Source: Gammaproteobacteria bacterium (GTDB lineage: Bacteria > Pseudomonadota > Gammaproteobacteria > UBA9339). From it: 38,291 bases of DNA. The stretch spans positions 1 through 38,291 of the forward strand of contig JAGLTR010000057.1 of assembly GCA_023135155.1 (NCBI GenBank), in the 5' to 3' direction. Shown one piece after another: positions 1 to 8,287 of the stretch (positions are counted from its first letter, which is position 1; every line of letters begins with the position of its first letter). Both the position numbers and the translations under genes were made by a program. Below the pieces are notes generated by a model. That model saw only the letters and a list, made by a program, of their open reading frames with translations, was not told where the DNA came from and ran no database searches.

Positions 1-3000
1 ATGGAGACTTTGATGCAAGCTGTACAAAAGCGTCTTGGACCTGCTGCAAATTATTTTATGAAGCGTGCGTTAAATTCGTATGTCAAAATTCATAAAAAAG
101 TGTTGCTGGATGTTATAAAAAAACTAGACCTAGGTGGTAATGAAGGCATTAGAGCTAAACTGATAAAATTTATTGAAAAGCAATTTGGTGAAACAAAGTT
201 AAACATGGAAGATCCATTTGCATCGTATAATGAATCCCAGGCTAAATATGGAACTCTTAATAAATTTATTAGTGTTGTCAAGAAGGCAAATCGTCGTTGG
301 CCGCAAGAGTTAACAGATATCGTAAACTTTGCGCTTGATCTTAATGGTGATTCATTTGATGTTAGAACTGATGTGCTAGAGGCGCTATTAAAATTAGATG
401 ATGCACATGTTTTTATTAGGCCAGTTCTCGATCTGTTTGCTACTGTTAATTTTGAGTTTAGTGACAACGATAAGGAGAGATTGAGAAGTGGGGTGTCATA
501 TTTAGTGCAAAGTGATAATAAGCTGGGAGTCAGTCATTTTAAAATGTTGCTTAGTTTGTTATTAGTTAATCTGCAAAGTGAAGACATTATTTTAGGATTG
601 CGCAATTTGTGTGCATTAAAACTAGCTTATGGCGATGATTTATTTGTTGCATTATTAGATTTAGTTGCGGAGCACGGACTACAAGTACTAGATGTGGCGC
701 AGATAAAGAAATTGTTGGGTGAGACGGATGAAGATAAAACTAATGCGAACCCTAAAATCGAATTATTAAAAGGTTTTTTATCGCTGTTCCAACCTGATAC
801 TGCTCGTTTAAATGAGGCTTTAAGAGTAATTAATGCGCATGCAAGTTCTGCGATGATACTCGAGATAGTTGTTCGATCTTGTTTGTTGGAAAAAGAGTGC
901 ACCGCTGAGGAATTATTTGAGCTGATTGGTTTTTTACAAGAGAAGGATGAGGGGTTTATAGCTGATTTAGCGCGTCAATATGATGCTAAACCTTATCCGG
1001 CACGAGGTAGGTTATTAGTTGGGTTACGTGGGCAGGATGTCGATGTTAAACAGTTTATTGCTGACTATGAGCGTGATCCATTTGGCACGCGAAACGATTA
1101 TCTTGTGGGACAGTTTGATGTGACCAATGCTAGGCGTGTGGTTAACGAAGTAAATGACATAAAAAAAGAGAAGAGATTATCTGCAAGTGCCAGAAGACAG
1201 CTTCTGAACGATTTTAATTATATTAATGATATTGGATGCAAACCAAAGATTAGATCGGACGGTGCTCTAGTTAAGGTGGCCGTGAAAGATTTTACGCATG
1301 AGAAAATCGTCATTCAGATGGAGCATTGTAAGAATGTTCTCCGTAATCCAGAAAGCTCTAAGCGTGACAATGCGAAGGCGCGACTAGAATACTTAGCACT
1401 GTTGCGTGAAGTCATGTATCGGACTACTGGTAAATTCCCTTATTCAACACAGATTATCACGGTATTAAATGCATTTATGCAGTCTGGTAGTGTGCTGAGT
1501 GAGGTTAATACTGGAGAGGGTAAGTCAATCGTTTCTGCGCTAAATGCTGCTATGTTATGGGTTGAGGGGCAATCGGTAGATGTTTGTTCATCTGATTTGG
1601 TTTTGTCTGAACGTGACTTTGAAAAGTTTAAAGACTTTTATGATTATTTAGGCATAGAAGCTACTTTTGTGTCAGCAAGTTCACCATCTACAGCATATAA
1701 AATTGGTGGTGTAAATTACTCTGATGTGGCTAATTTATCGTTGTTTCGTTCTCGCGCTAAAATTACTGGGGTGAGATTGCGTACTATTGGTGAGAGTAAA
1801 TTGCCCGTAAGCTTGGTGTTGGATGAGTCTGATGCCGCTATATTAGATCAGAGAACTTTGTTTAATTTCTCAATGAATTTAGATGCCGATATTGATCCTG
1901 ATATTAATTTAGACGCTTGGGTTTATCCATTAATTGTTAAGTTCGCGCAGTCAGAGATATTTACAAATGTGAATGCAACTGTCGCAGATGATATTAGCAA
2001 CATTAGGATTTATTTACAGAAAAATGCTGATATTCAGCAAAGTCGCCAGTTAGAAAATATTAGTAATGAGCAGCTGGATCGATGGCTTGATTCTGCTTGC
2101 GCAGCGCAGGTTCTTTGTGAGGAGCTTGATTATGTTGTTTGTACAGAGAAGCGTGATATTCATGGCGAGGTAAAAACGTATTCAGTTGCTCGTGTTTTAA
2201 TCGGTGATCGTCCAAGCGCGCAGACAAAATGGAGTTTTGGTGTGCACCAATTATTGCATGCTCGTTTAAATGCAGAGTTGGCTCAAGAGCAGCCACCATT
2301 TATTTGCGAACCGGAAACAGCCTATATAGATTCGAGAACTAGTAAGAATTTTATTGATTATTACGGCCGTAAGCATGGGCGTATTTTAGGTATGACCGGT
2401 ACCATTGGGTCAGAGGCTGAAATCAAATTGCAACATAAAAATTATGGTTTTAGCATGTTCAAAATACCTCCACATCGTGTTAGCAGAAGAGTAGATTTGT
2501 TGCCGAAATTTGAGAATGATTTGTTAGGCCAAGCGCAAGCTATAAGGGATATTGTTGCAACATTAGACGGAGAGAATCCGATGCTAGTGATTTGTAAAGA
2601 TATTCCTAGTGCAAGTCAAATGCATAATGAGCTACAAAATTCACAACAACTGCAAGGCTACACTGTGCAGTTAGTAGATGGACGGCAGGATGCAGATGTT
2701 GAGCGGGAGCTAATAGCCAATGCTAGCCAAAATAAGACAATAACTATTGCAACTCCTATTTTGGGGCGTGGTACAGATATTATTCCAGAAAGCGAAGATG
2801 GGTTGTTTGTTGTTCAGACTTTTGTGGATACGCATCGAGCGACAAGTCAGATACGGGGGCGAGCTGGTCGCCAGGGGGAGTTTGGTAAAACGCAAGAAAT
2901 TTGTAGTGTCGGAGCAATGAAAAAAGCAGTTGGTTCTGAGCGAATTTTCCCTGAGTATCAACAATTAGCTGATTACTTGCGGTCGGATGCTGAGAGTCTT

Positions 3001-4029
3001 GCGGCTGTTGCACGTGATCGGTCTGAACAAATTGGAGAGATTAAACGTGCTATTCTTTGGATGGCTGATAAGTGGAATATATATTTTCTAGAGTCTGAAT
3101 CTGAAGACGATCAGTTAAAAAACTATGGAAAAAAAGAGGCTTTAGAGTTAAGAAGGGATTTAAACTGCGATTTAGATACATCGGCAAAAGGCGAATCAGA
3201 ACAGAAGAGTTTGCAGGAGTTTGCTGTGCGATATAAGAAACTATCCAGTGATGCTTGGCAAAAGGTGCATAATAAATATGCAGCTAAGGTCGCAGAAGTA
3301 ATGGGTGCAGAATATCAGTTGCCAGCGAATTTACAGCAAGATGTAAATAGTATTGGCAAGATTAAGCCCAAAAAAACATATAGAAAATTACCTGCTGAGG
3401 TAGTTCTAACTGAAGCTGAGCGCATAGATAAGGAAATTGAAGTGATTGAGATGTTTCAAAAGAAAAATCCTTTATCAAGATTGTTGTTGTCTCAAATTGG
3501 TAAAGGTCCAAATGTTGCTAACAATCGTGCTGAAATGCTGTTGCATTGCAAGCCCGATAGTAAGGCGGTGGCAAAATATTTCTTGGGTAGTCAGCGCAGA
3601 AGAAAAGATTTCAAGTATAGTGAATTATTGCGGATTTATGATAACTATCCGGCTGCAAATAAAGTTATTGGTGCGCGCGATAGAATGTTGGCTACGAAGT
3701 TAGAGGCTAGTATTTTGTGGCGTCAGGTGTCTAAGGATCCTGAGGTGCGTAAATTGTTAGGAATTAAGCCTTCCTCTTATAAGAATGTTGGAGAAAAGTT
3801 GCGAGGTGGTGTTTCAGCATCGCCTGTACAAGAATCTGTAAAAGCATCTTCAAGGCAAGTACTAAGGGATGAGCGCAATGCTAGGCATAAGCAGTTAAAT
3901 AGTGTAACCACAGGGCGACCTAGATCATCAAGTGAGGTTTTTCAGGTTGATGCAGTGGCCGTTAAGAGAGGAGCTGTATCTAAAGATGATGAAATTGTTC
4001 CAGAAATTGGATTTGTGTGTTCGCAGTAG
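1..4029 (+). CDS. Large protein with SecA-like DEAD motor domain (possibly 5'-truncated)
   Basis: The frame opens with ATG at base 1, so the true start may lie outside the window; 1342 aa are visible. The first ~430 residues look all-helical and match nothing I recognise. A SecA-type ATPase core follows: Walker A TGEGKS (504-509), a DESD Walker B box (608-611) followed by ILDQRT as in SecA, an MTGT motif (798-801), GRGTDI (922-927), and the motif VI-like stretch QIRGRAGRQG (950-959). SecA pumps unfolded proteins through SecYEG. This protein differs: it has a long extra N-terminus, a charged helical C-terminal third, and no visible cysteine-rich SecB-binding tail, so it is unlikely to be the housekeeping SecA. 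SecA-DEAD-like domains are known in large proteins of Legionellales and other intracellular bacteria. An effector or a remodelling ATPase is possible, but the function is not established. The ATPase assignment is solid; the role is inference. Confidence 0.8.
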   Translation: METLMQAVQKRLGPAANYFMKRALNSYVKIHKKVLLDVIKKLDLGGNEGIRAKLIKFIEKQFGETKLNMEDPFASYNESQAKYGTLNKFISVVKKANRRWPQELTDIVNFALDLNGDSFDVRTDVLEALLKLDDAHVFIRPVLDLFATVNFEFSDNDKERLRSGVSYLVQSDNKLGVSHFKMLLSLLLVNLQSEDIILGLRNLCALKLAYGDDLFVALLDLVAEHGLQVLDVAQIKKLLGETDEDKTNANPKIELLKGFLSLFQPDTARLNEALRVINAHASSAMILEIVVRSCLLEKECTAEELFELIGFLQEKDEGFIADLARQYDAKPYPARGRLLVGLRGQDVDVKQFIADYERDPFGTRNDYLVGQFDVTNARRVVNEVNDIKKEKRLSASARRQLLNDFNYINDIGCKPKIRSDGALVKVAVKDFTHEKIVIQMEHCKNVLRNPESSKRDNAKARLEYLALLREVMYRTTGKFPYSTQIITVLNAFMQSGSVLSEVNTGEGKSIVSALNAAMLWVEGQSVDVCSSDLVLSERDFEKFKDFYDYLGIEATFVSASSPSTAYKIGGVNYSDVANLSLFRSRAKITGVRLRTIGESKLPVSLVLDESDAAILDQRTLFNFSMNLDADIDPDINLDAWVYPLIVKFAQSEIFTNVNATVADDISNIRIYLQKNADIQQSRQLENISNEQLDRWLDSACAAQVLCEELDYVVCTEKRDIHGEVKTYSVARVLIGDRPSAQTKWSFGVHQLLHARLNAELAQEQPPFICEPETAYIDSRTSKNFIDYYGRKHGRILGMTGTIGSEAEIKLQHKNYGFSMFKIPPHRVSRRVDLLPKFENDLLGQAQAIRDIVATLDGENPMLVICKDIPSASQMHNELQNSQQLQGYTVQLVDGRQDADVERELIANASQNKTITIATPILGRGTDIIPESEDGLFVVQTFVDTHRATSQIRGRAGRQGEFGKTQEICSVGAMKKAVGSERIFPEYQQLADYLRSDAESLAAVARDRSEQIGEIKRAILWMADKWNIYFLESESEDDQLKNYGKKEALELRRDLNCDLDTSAKGESEQKSLQEFAVRYKKLSSDAWQKVHNKYAAKVAEVMGAEYQLPANLQQDVNSIGKIKPKKTYRKLPAEVVLTEAERIDKEIEVIEMFQKKNPLSRLLLSQIGKGPNVANNRAEMLLHCKPDSKAVAKYFLGSQRRRKDFKYSELLRIYDNYPAANKVIGARDRMLATKLEASILWRQVSKDPEVRKLLGIKPSSYKNVGEKLRGGVSASPVQESVKASSRQVLRDERNARHKQLNSVTTGRPRSSSEVFQVDAVAVKRGAVSKDDEIVPEIGFVCSQ

Positions 4030-4045
4030 CAGGTTTTTTAAGCCA

Positions 4046-4552
4046 TTAGAGCGCGGGTGCGGAGATTGGCGCAGTCGGGTTTTCAGCTAATTTTGCATTG
4101 GTGGGTTCGCCATAGTACAGTGCTACAGTCCTAAGTAGATCGATAAATACCTCTTTGGGCGTGCAAAATTCGCTGTCACTGTTAGTTTGTTGTTCTATTT
4201 CATCTATGGCATCCAGGCGGTTAGAAAAATCTTTTAATATTTGTTGATGGCCGGTTTCATAAATCGTCTTTACTCTTTCTAATAAGCTATTAATATTTCG
4301 GCGCACGGATGCGGGAATTTCATTTGATTCCGGAAAAGGGTGCTTTTCTTTTAGGGCGTTAAAAACGGCGTCTGCATAATTAATAATAAGATGCATGTTG
4401 GTTGTTGATTCCAATATCCTTGGAAGTAGGGCCTTTATCTCATAAGCAGCAGGGATGGCAAGTAGGGGGTTGAGGATTTGTGGCGCATGGGAGAAAAACC
4501 TACTCTCTAGGCTGTATAAAATGCTTGTTACTTCTCCGTATGCGGCTGCCAT
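4046..4552 (-). CDS. Hypothetical protein, 168 aa, helical
   Basis: I do not recognise this protein. It converges on the SecA-like gene with only 16 bp between the stop codons. The frame is open from 4621 (191 aa), but that first ATG has no ribosome binding site and would add an Asn/Lys-rich stretch. The ATG at 4552 has a good TGAGGA about 8 bases upstream and starts MAAAYGEV, so it is preferred. The product is mostly helical, with a mildly hydrophobic segment early (around LNPLLAIPAAYEI) and an acidic, Glu/Gln-rich middle; the last residues are Pro/Ala rich. No signal peptide or catalytic motif is visible. It could be a small soluble partner of the facing large protein, but only proximity suggests this. 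Confidence 0.55.
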   Translation of the reverse strand: MAAAYGEVTSILYSLESRFFSHAPQILNPLLAIPAAYEIKALLPRILESTTNMHLIINYADAVFNALKEKHPFPESNEIPASVRRNINSLLERVKTIYETGHQQILKDFSNRLDAIDEIEQQTNSDSEFCTPKEVFIDLLRTVALYYGEPTNAKLAENPTAPISAPAL

Positions 4553-4701
4553 AATTATTTTCCTCATATATCCGTTTGATGGCAACAGTTTATCATAATT
4601 ATTTTTATTATTGAATTGCATTAAGTGTTTAAATTTTTGGATGCCGCGGTGATGTCGTAGGGATGTTTGTATGACTTGCTGGTGTCTATTGATGGGTTGT
4701 T

Positions 4702-4730
4702 TTGACAGCCTTTGGTGATTGTAATAAGCT
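4702..4730 (+). promoter_or_regulatory. Possible sigma70 promoter for the holin-like gene pair
   Basis: A perfect TTGACA (4702-4707) is followed after 17 bases by TAAGCT (4725-4730), a weak -10. It lies about 35 bases before the first holin-like start codon, where a promoter would be expected. The -10 match is poor (3 of 6), so this is tentative. Confidence 0.3.
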
Positions 4731-4763
4731 GTCCGTTCATATCTTGGTTATCTGGAGGGAGCG

Positions 4764-5018
4764 ATGAGTAAAGGGCGGCGGCTGCTTAGTTTGGGGTTGG
4801 CTTTAGGGATCACTTGGGCTCTGATTATCTTTTTTCTTGGGGTTATGGCTATGCTATCTGGCCATGGGTTGCCGATGGTAAAGCTGTGGGCCACTATCTA
4901 TTATGGTTATAGCGCTTCTTGGTTTGGAAGTGTTATTGGTGCTGTTTGGGCGTTTGTTGATCTGTTTGTGATCAGCATTGTCGCTGGGTTTCTTTATCAA
5001 CTGTTCGTAGGAGAATAA
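4764..5018 (+). CDS. Small holin-like membrane protein (copy 1 of tandem pair)
   Basis: This 84-aa protein has two hydrophobic segments (about 8-32 and 52-80) and the pattern GLALGxxWA...G.G...VK...TIY.GY...GxxIGAxWxFVD. I associate that pattern with small proteins commonly annotated as 'bacteriophage holin' in Legionella and Coxiella relatives, although they occur outside prophages. GGAGGG stands 4 bases before the ATG. It is followed after 2 bases by a paralogue, so the two are co-translated. The function in these bacteria is unknown; lysis activity should not be assumed, since there is no endolysin or other phage gene nearby. The family resemblance is from memory of the motif. Confidence 0.7.
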   Translation: MSKGRRLLSLGLALGITWALIIFFLGVMAMLSGHGLPMVKLWATIYYGYSASWFGSVIGAVWAFVDLFVISIVAGFLYQLFVGE

Positions 5019-5020
5019 TA

Positions 5021-5305
5021 ATGAGTAAATATAAGTATGGAACTTTGCATCCGTTAAGCTTTGGGTTGGCGCTTGGCCTGTTATGGGCGGTGGCGTTGTT
5101 TACCATGGCGACCGTTGGGGAGTTTGTTGGTGGTTATGGTTTGGGGTTTGTTAAGGGGATTGGAACAATCTATGTTGGTTATGGGGCGACTATGACTGGA
5201 GCTTTGATTGGTGCAGCGTGGGGATTTGTTGATGCTTGTGTTGGTGGTATTTTGGTTGCTTGGATTTACAATCTCTTTTGTCGTGGGTTTGGTAAGAGTA
5301 ATTAA
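5021..5305 (+). CDS. Small holin-like membrane protein (copy 2 of tandem pair)
   Basis: A 94-aa paralogue of the preceding gene: the same order of FGLALGLLWA, a Gly-rich turn, VKGIGTIYVGYGA, then IGAAWGFVDA, and two membrane-spanning segments (about 13-40 and 60-88). The C-terminus ends in a short basic tail (CRGFGKSN). The ATG is 2 bases after the previous stop, with AGGAG inside the end of the first gene, which indicates translational coupling. The pair probably arose by tandem duplication and may form a hetero-oligomer; that is inference. The hydrophobic Gly-rich makeup suits a small oligomeric membrane protein. Confidence 0.7.
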   Translation: MSKYKYGTLHPLSFGLALGLLWAVALFTMATVGEFVGGYGLGFVKGIGTIYVGYGATMTGALIGAAWGFVDACVGGILVAWIYNLFCRGFGKSN

Positions 5306-5387
5306 GAGGATTTCTTTTAAGAGTGTCAGACTCATGTATTTATGCGTGGGTTTGGCATTTTTTGTTATATGTTGTATAGGTTTCTGG

Positions 5388-5410
5388 ATCCCGCGGTCAA
5401 GCCGCGGGAT
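5388..5410 (+). repeat. Palindromic intergenic repeat, copy A
   Basis: Arm ATCCCGCGG, loop TCAAG, then the exact complementary arm, preceded by TCTGG and followed by GACG. It is one of seven related copies here. It sits between the second holin-like gene and nfeD. It resembles the short dispersed palindromes common in gammaproteobacteria and Rickettsiales, and is not followed by a T-run, so it is not a classic terminator. Confidence 0.85.
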
Positions 5411-5453
5411 GACGTGCTCTTAGATTGATGGGATGACAGTGAGGTAACTTATT

Positions 5454-5921
5454 ATGGAATTTTTTGTTGCAAATCATTTGGCGTTGTTACTGATATTTTT
5501 CGGGATTCTTTTTATGATTGCCGAGTTATTTGTTTTTAGTTTTGGTGTTTTAGGGATTGCTGGTTTTATCGCGTTTATGTTTGGATTAGTTATTTTCTTT
5601 GATGTCGCGCAATATGGTTTTGCTGTGGCTTTGCCGCTTATTGTTATTGTTGGTTTAGCGGTTGGGGCGTTTCTTTTTGTGATAATTAGACTTGGTATAA
5701 AGGCGCATCGTAAACCAGTAGTTAGTGGGCGTGAAGATTTAGTTGGTAAAGTTGGGCAGGTTAATATTGCCAAAGACGGAGCAAAAACCATTAAGTTTCG
5801 TGGCGAAGTTTGGCAGATAAGTTCGCAGCATGAACTGTTTTCCGGACAGAAAGTTAGAATAGTACGGGTTGAAGATTTGATTTTATATGTTGAACCAATT
5901 GAGGAGTTAAGACATGACTGA
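5454..5921 (+). CDS. NfeD-family membrane protein
   Basis: This 155-aa protein has three closely packed hydrophobic segments (about 7-28, 31-50, 55-82) followed by a soluble C-terminal domain of ~65 residues in which [12 protein letters not shown]...KIKFRGEVW-like spacing, ...GQKVRIV, and the final LYVEP are typical of the NfeD OB-fold. NfeD proteins pair with SPFH (slipin) proteins in the inner membrane and are thought to act in membrane microdomain organisation or quality control. The stop overlaps the start of the slipin gene by 8 bases, matching the conserved nfeD-slipin pair. GAGG lies about 9 bases before the ATG. This is the short form lacking the ClpP-like protease domain. Confidence 0.88.
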   Translation: MEFFVANHLALLLIFFGILFMIAELFVFSFGVLGIAGFIAFMFGLVIFFDVAQYGFAVALPLIVIVGLAVGAFLFVIIRLGIKAHRKPVVSGREDLVGKVGQVNIAKDGAKTIKFRGEVWQISSQHELFSGQKVRIVRVEDLILYVEPIEELRHD

Positions 5922-6684
5922 TTTTGCAATTTATATTGTTATTGCCTTAGTGGTGATTTTTTTATTTTCTGCGCTGCGGGTATTAAAAGAGTATGAGCGT
6001 GGAGTGGTTTTTTCTTTAGGACGGTTTTGGAAGGTAAAGGGCCCGGGGTTAGTCATTTTAGTGCCGATCATTCAACAGATGGTGCGGGTACAGCTTCGAA
6101 CTGTGGTTATGGATGTGCCTTCCCAGGATGTTATTTCTAAAGATAACGTTTCCGTGCGGGTGAATGCGGTAGTTTATTTTCGCGTTATCGATCCTGAGCG
6201 GGCTATTATTCAGGTAGAAGATTATTACGAAGCCACGAGTCAATTAGCACAGACAACCCTGCGTTCGGTTTTAGGTCAGCATGATCTTGATGAGATGCTT
6301 TCAGCGCGTGATAAACTTAATGCTGATCTGCAGAAAATTCTTGATGAGCATACCGATGCCTGGGGCATTAAAGTAATGAATGTTGAGATTAAGCATGTCG
6401 ACTTGAACGAGAGCATGGTGCGTGCTATTGCCAAGCAAGCTGAAGCTGAGCGTGAGCGACGGGCGAAGGTTATTCATGCCGAGGGTGAGTTTCAGGCAGC
6501 TGATAACTTATTGAAAGCGGCAGAAGTGTTGGCTAAGCAGCCACAGGCGCTACAGCTGCGTTATTTACAAACGCTGATTGATATTGCCGGTGATAAAAGT
6601 TCTACTATTGTCTTCCCAATTCCGATGGAAATCGGCGCGGCGTTGAAAAAATTGGCTGGGGATTTGGCTGGGGATAAAGATTAG
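5914..6684 (+). CDS. Slipin (SPFH/stomatin/prohibitin family protein)
   Basis: This 256-aa membrane-anchored SPFH protein has an N-terminal hydrophobic anchor (about 5-22), then [25 protein letters not shown] and the VRVQLRT...[16 protein letters not shown] core that marks stomatin/slipin proteins. These are followed by the [12 protein letters not shown] and LRSVLGQ segments and a charged helical region ([16 protein letters not shown], about 177-193) used for oligomerisation. Length and order fit bacterial slipin-type proteins. It is co-expressed with nfeD, overlapping it by 8 bases. Members form ring- or cage-like oligomers at the inner membrane and modulate membrane proteases; the exact role here is inferred from the family. 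Confidence 0.92.
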   Translation: MTDFAIYIVIALVVIFLFSALRVLKEYERGVVFSLGRFWKVKGPGLVILVPIIQQMVRVQLRTVVMDVPSQDVISKDNVSVRVNAVVYFRVIDPERAIIQVEDYYEATSQLAQTTLRSVLGQHDLDEMLSARDKLNADLQKILDEHTDAWGIKVMNVEIKHVDLNESMVRAIAKQAEAERERRAKVIHAEGEFQAADNLLKAAEVLAKQPQALQLRYLQTLIDIAGDKSSTIVFPIPMEIGAALKKLAGDLAGDKD

Positions 6685-6766
6685 AGGTAATTTTTAGCAC
6701 TATTTTGCGTCTTGTCCGCAGGATTTCTGGTGCGTTTAGAGCGTTGTATACTGTGTGTGCTTCTGG

Positions 6767-6787
6767 ATCCCGTATCAAGTACGGGAT
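6767..6787 (+). repeat. Palindromic intergenic repeat, copy B
   Basis: Arm ATCCCGTA, loop TCAAG, arm TACGGGAT, flanked by TTCTGG and GACAG. The inner arm bases differ from copy A but still pair, so changes are compensatory. It lies between the slipin gene and the epimerase gene. Confidence 0.85.
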
Positions 6788-6858
6788 GACAGATGTGAGT
6801 ATGGGATATGATGGGGATGGTGAATAGTTATGATTTGTATTAATTGAGGGTAAGGGAT

Positions 6859-7803
6859 ATGGCTGAGATAACTACAAAAAATGGTTTTGAAATTTATACT
6901 ATCGCGTCAACAGATGGTAAAACGCGCGCCTCTTTTGTGCCGGAGAAAGGTGGTGTTGGCTGTTCAATTATTATGCCTTTTGGTGATGAGGAACGCGAAA
7001 TTTTATTTCTGCATGATAATTTTTGGGATAAAAAATTAGCTGATTTACCTGGTGGTTGGCCATTTCTATTTCCTGTTTGTGGGCGCTTAGAGCGCAGAGG
7101 TATTTCTGGCGATTATCTTTATGACGGTAATATTTATAATTTACCAATTCATGGTTTTTCTTGGCAGATGCCTTGGCAGGTAGTTGATGTTGATAAGCCT
7201 GACACTTTAGTTATGGAATTAAAAGAAAATAAAGATACTTTGGCGATGTATCCTTTTTGTTTTACTGTGCGTTTGAAATATACGGTCTGTAATGGTGTTT
7301 TAACATGTAAGCAGACTTATATTAATACAGATAAGAAACCGTTAGTTTATTATGCTGGTTTTCATCCCTACTTTTTAACGCCTGAACCTGGCACTGGTAA
7401 AGATGCTGTAATGTTAGATTTTAAGCCGGTGCGGCTGTTTCGTTATAACGAGCAGTTAACGGATCTGTGTGGTGAGAAAAAGATGTTCGATTTGCCAGTG
7501 AGTATTACTGCCGCGCATATTAATGAACAATTATTGCAGGTTGAAAAAGATAATGTTGCGACGTTAAGTTTTTCTGATGGGTTTAATTTGCATTTAAAGA
7601 GCCGAGGTGCGCGCGATGTTAATCCGTTCTCTTATTTGCAGTTATATACTATGCCCGCTAAGCCTTTTTTCTGTGCTGAGCCTTGGATGGCATTTCCTAA
7701 TGCATTGAATACCTCAATTGGGTCGCGTTTTTTAATGCCAGGTAAGCGCGAAGAGGGTTGTGTGGAGCTTTGTGCTTTGTGTGATAAGAAAAATGTTGCG
7801 TAA
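6859..7803 (+). CDS. Aldose 1-epimerase (galactose mutarotase) family protein
   Basis: A 314-aa member of the galactose mutarotase-like superfamily, which interconverts alpha and beta anomers of hexoses or hexose phosphates in the cytosol. Visible signatures are FPVCGRLE near residue 74, PIHGF with His98, GFHPYF with His169 (the usual catalytic acid), and AEPWMAFPNA with Glu274 (the usual catalytic base). The frame can be extended to a TTG at 6844, but the ATG at 6859 has GAGGG 8 bases upstream and is preferred. It overlaps the start of gspC by 11 bases, so the two may be co-translated, although no functional link is known. The natural substrate cannot be read from the sequence. Confidence 0.88.
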   Translation: MAEITTKNGFEIYTIASTDGKTRASFVPEKGGVGCSIIMPFGDEEREILFLHDNFWDKKLADLPGGWPFLFPVCGRLERRGISGDYLYDGNIYNLPIHGFSWQMPWQVVDVDKPDTLVMELKENKDTLAMYPFCFTVRLKYTVCNGVLTCKQTYINTDKKPLVYYAGFHPYFLTPEPGTGKDAVMLDFKPVRLFRYNEQLTDLCGEKKMFDLPVSITAAHINEQLLQVEKDNVATLSFSDGFNLHLKSRGARDVNPFSYLQLYTMPAKPFFCAEPWMAFPNALNTSIGSRFLMPGKREEGCVELCALCDKKNVA

Positions 7804-8275
7804 TTTAACTGACATACAAAATATTATGCAGGATCGTCGTTTGCCTCTAGCGTTAGCGGCGTTGTTTATTCTGTTGGCGCTTTTTAGTGTTATTAGCTTG
7901 GGCCGTATGCTATTTGTTAGTTTCGATAGTGTACACGTGTCTTTAAAAAGCGAGCATGTGTTTATCGAAAAGATTCCGCCAATTGCTAGTTGGCACCTTT
8001 TTGGTAGTTATGAAGATGCTCAGTTGCCCACGACGCAGTTGGATTTGACGCTGCAAGGTGTGTTTGTTGCTGGAGAAGGTGAGTCACAGGCTTTGATTAG
8101 TGTTGGCAGTGGTAGCGGCAGTTTATATGGTATTGGTGATACGGTTCCAGGTGGTGCAAAGATTGATAAAATCTTACCCGAGCGAGTTATTTTACGGCAT
8201 AATGGCAAATTGGAAACGTTGCCCATCCTGCGACCAAAATTGCAGTTAGCGCCCGGGCCACAAGATCTATTTTAG
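7793..8275 (+). CDS. gspC: Type II secretion protein C, N-terminal (HR) domain only
   Basis: A 160-aa inner-membrane protein with a short cytoplasmic N-terminus, one transmembrane helix (about 17-38), and a periplasmic homology-region domain. The GspC pattern is clear: WHLFGSYEDA, then TQLDLTLQGVFV, ALISVG, YGIGDTVPGGAKI, ILPERVILRHNGKLETL. GspC links the inner-membrane platform to the secretin GspD. Many GspC proteins end with a PDZ or coiled-coil domain; this one stops just after the HR domain, as in the short LspC-like forms. Start: the frame is open from 7760, but the ATG at 7793 (overlapping the epimerase end) or 7826 is more likely; neither has a strong ribosome binding site. The next gene, a Sel1/SPOR lipoprotein, follows after 12 bases. 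The partner genes gspL and gspM lie 2.2 kb away on the other strand. Confidence 0.8.
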   Translation: MLRNLTDIQNIMQDRRLPLALAALFILLALFSVISLGRMLFVSFDSVHVSLKSEHVFIEKIPPIASWHLFGSYEDAQLPTTQLDLTLQGVFVAGEGESQALISVGSGSGSLYGIGDTVPGGAKIDKILPERVILRHNGKLETLPILRPKLQLAPGPQDLF

Positions 8276-8287
8276 GAGGATAGTTGG

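Noticed and set aside
4764-5305. Prophage remnant suggested by the holin-like pair
   Set aside because: No endolysin, capsid, integrase or attachment site nearby; the neighbours are core genes, so these are better seen as chromosomal small membrane proteins.
5474-5929. Minus-strand 151-codon frame opposite nfeD
   Set aside because: It is a shadow of the NfeD coding sequence: Ser/Thr/Lys/Asn-rich and signature-free, whereas the plus frame has clear family motifs.
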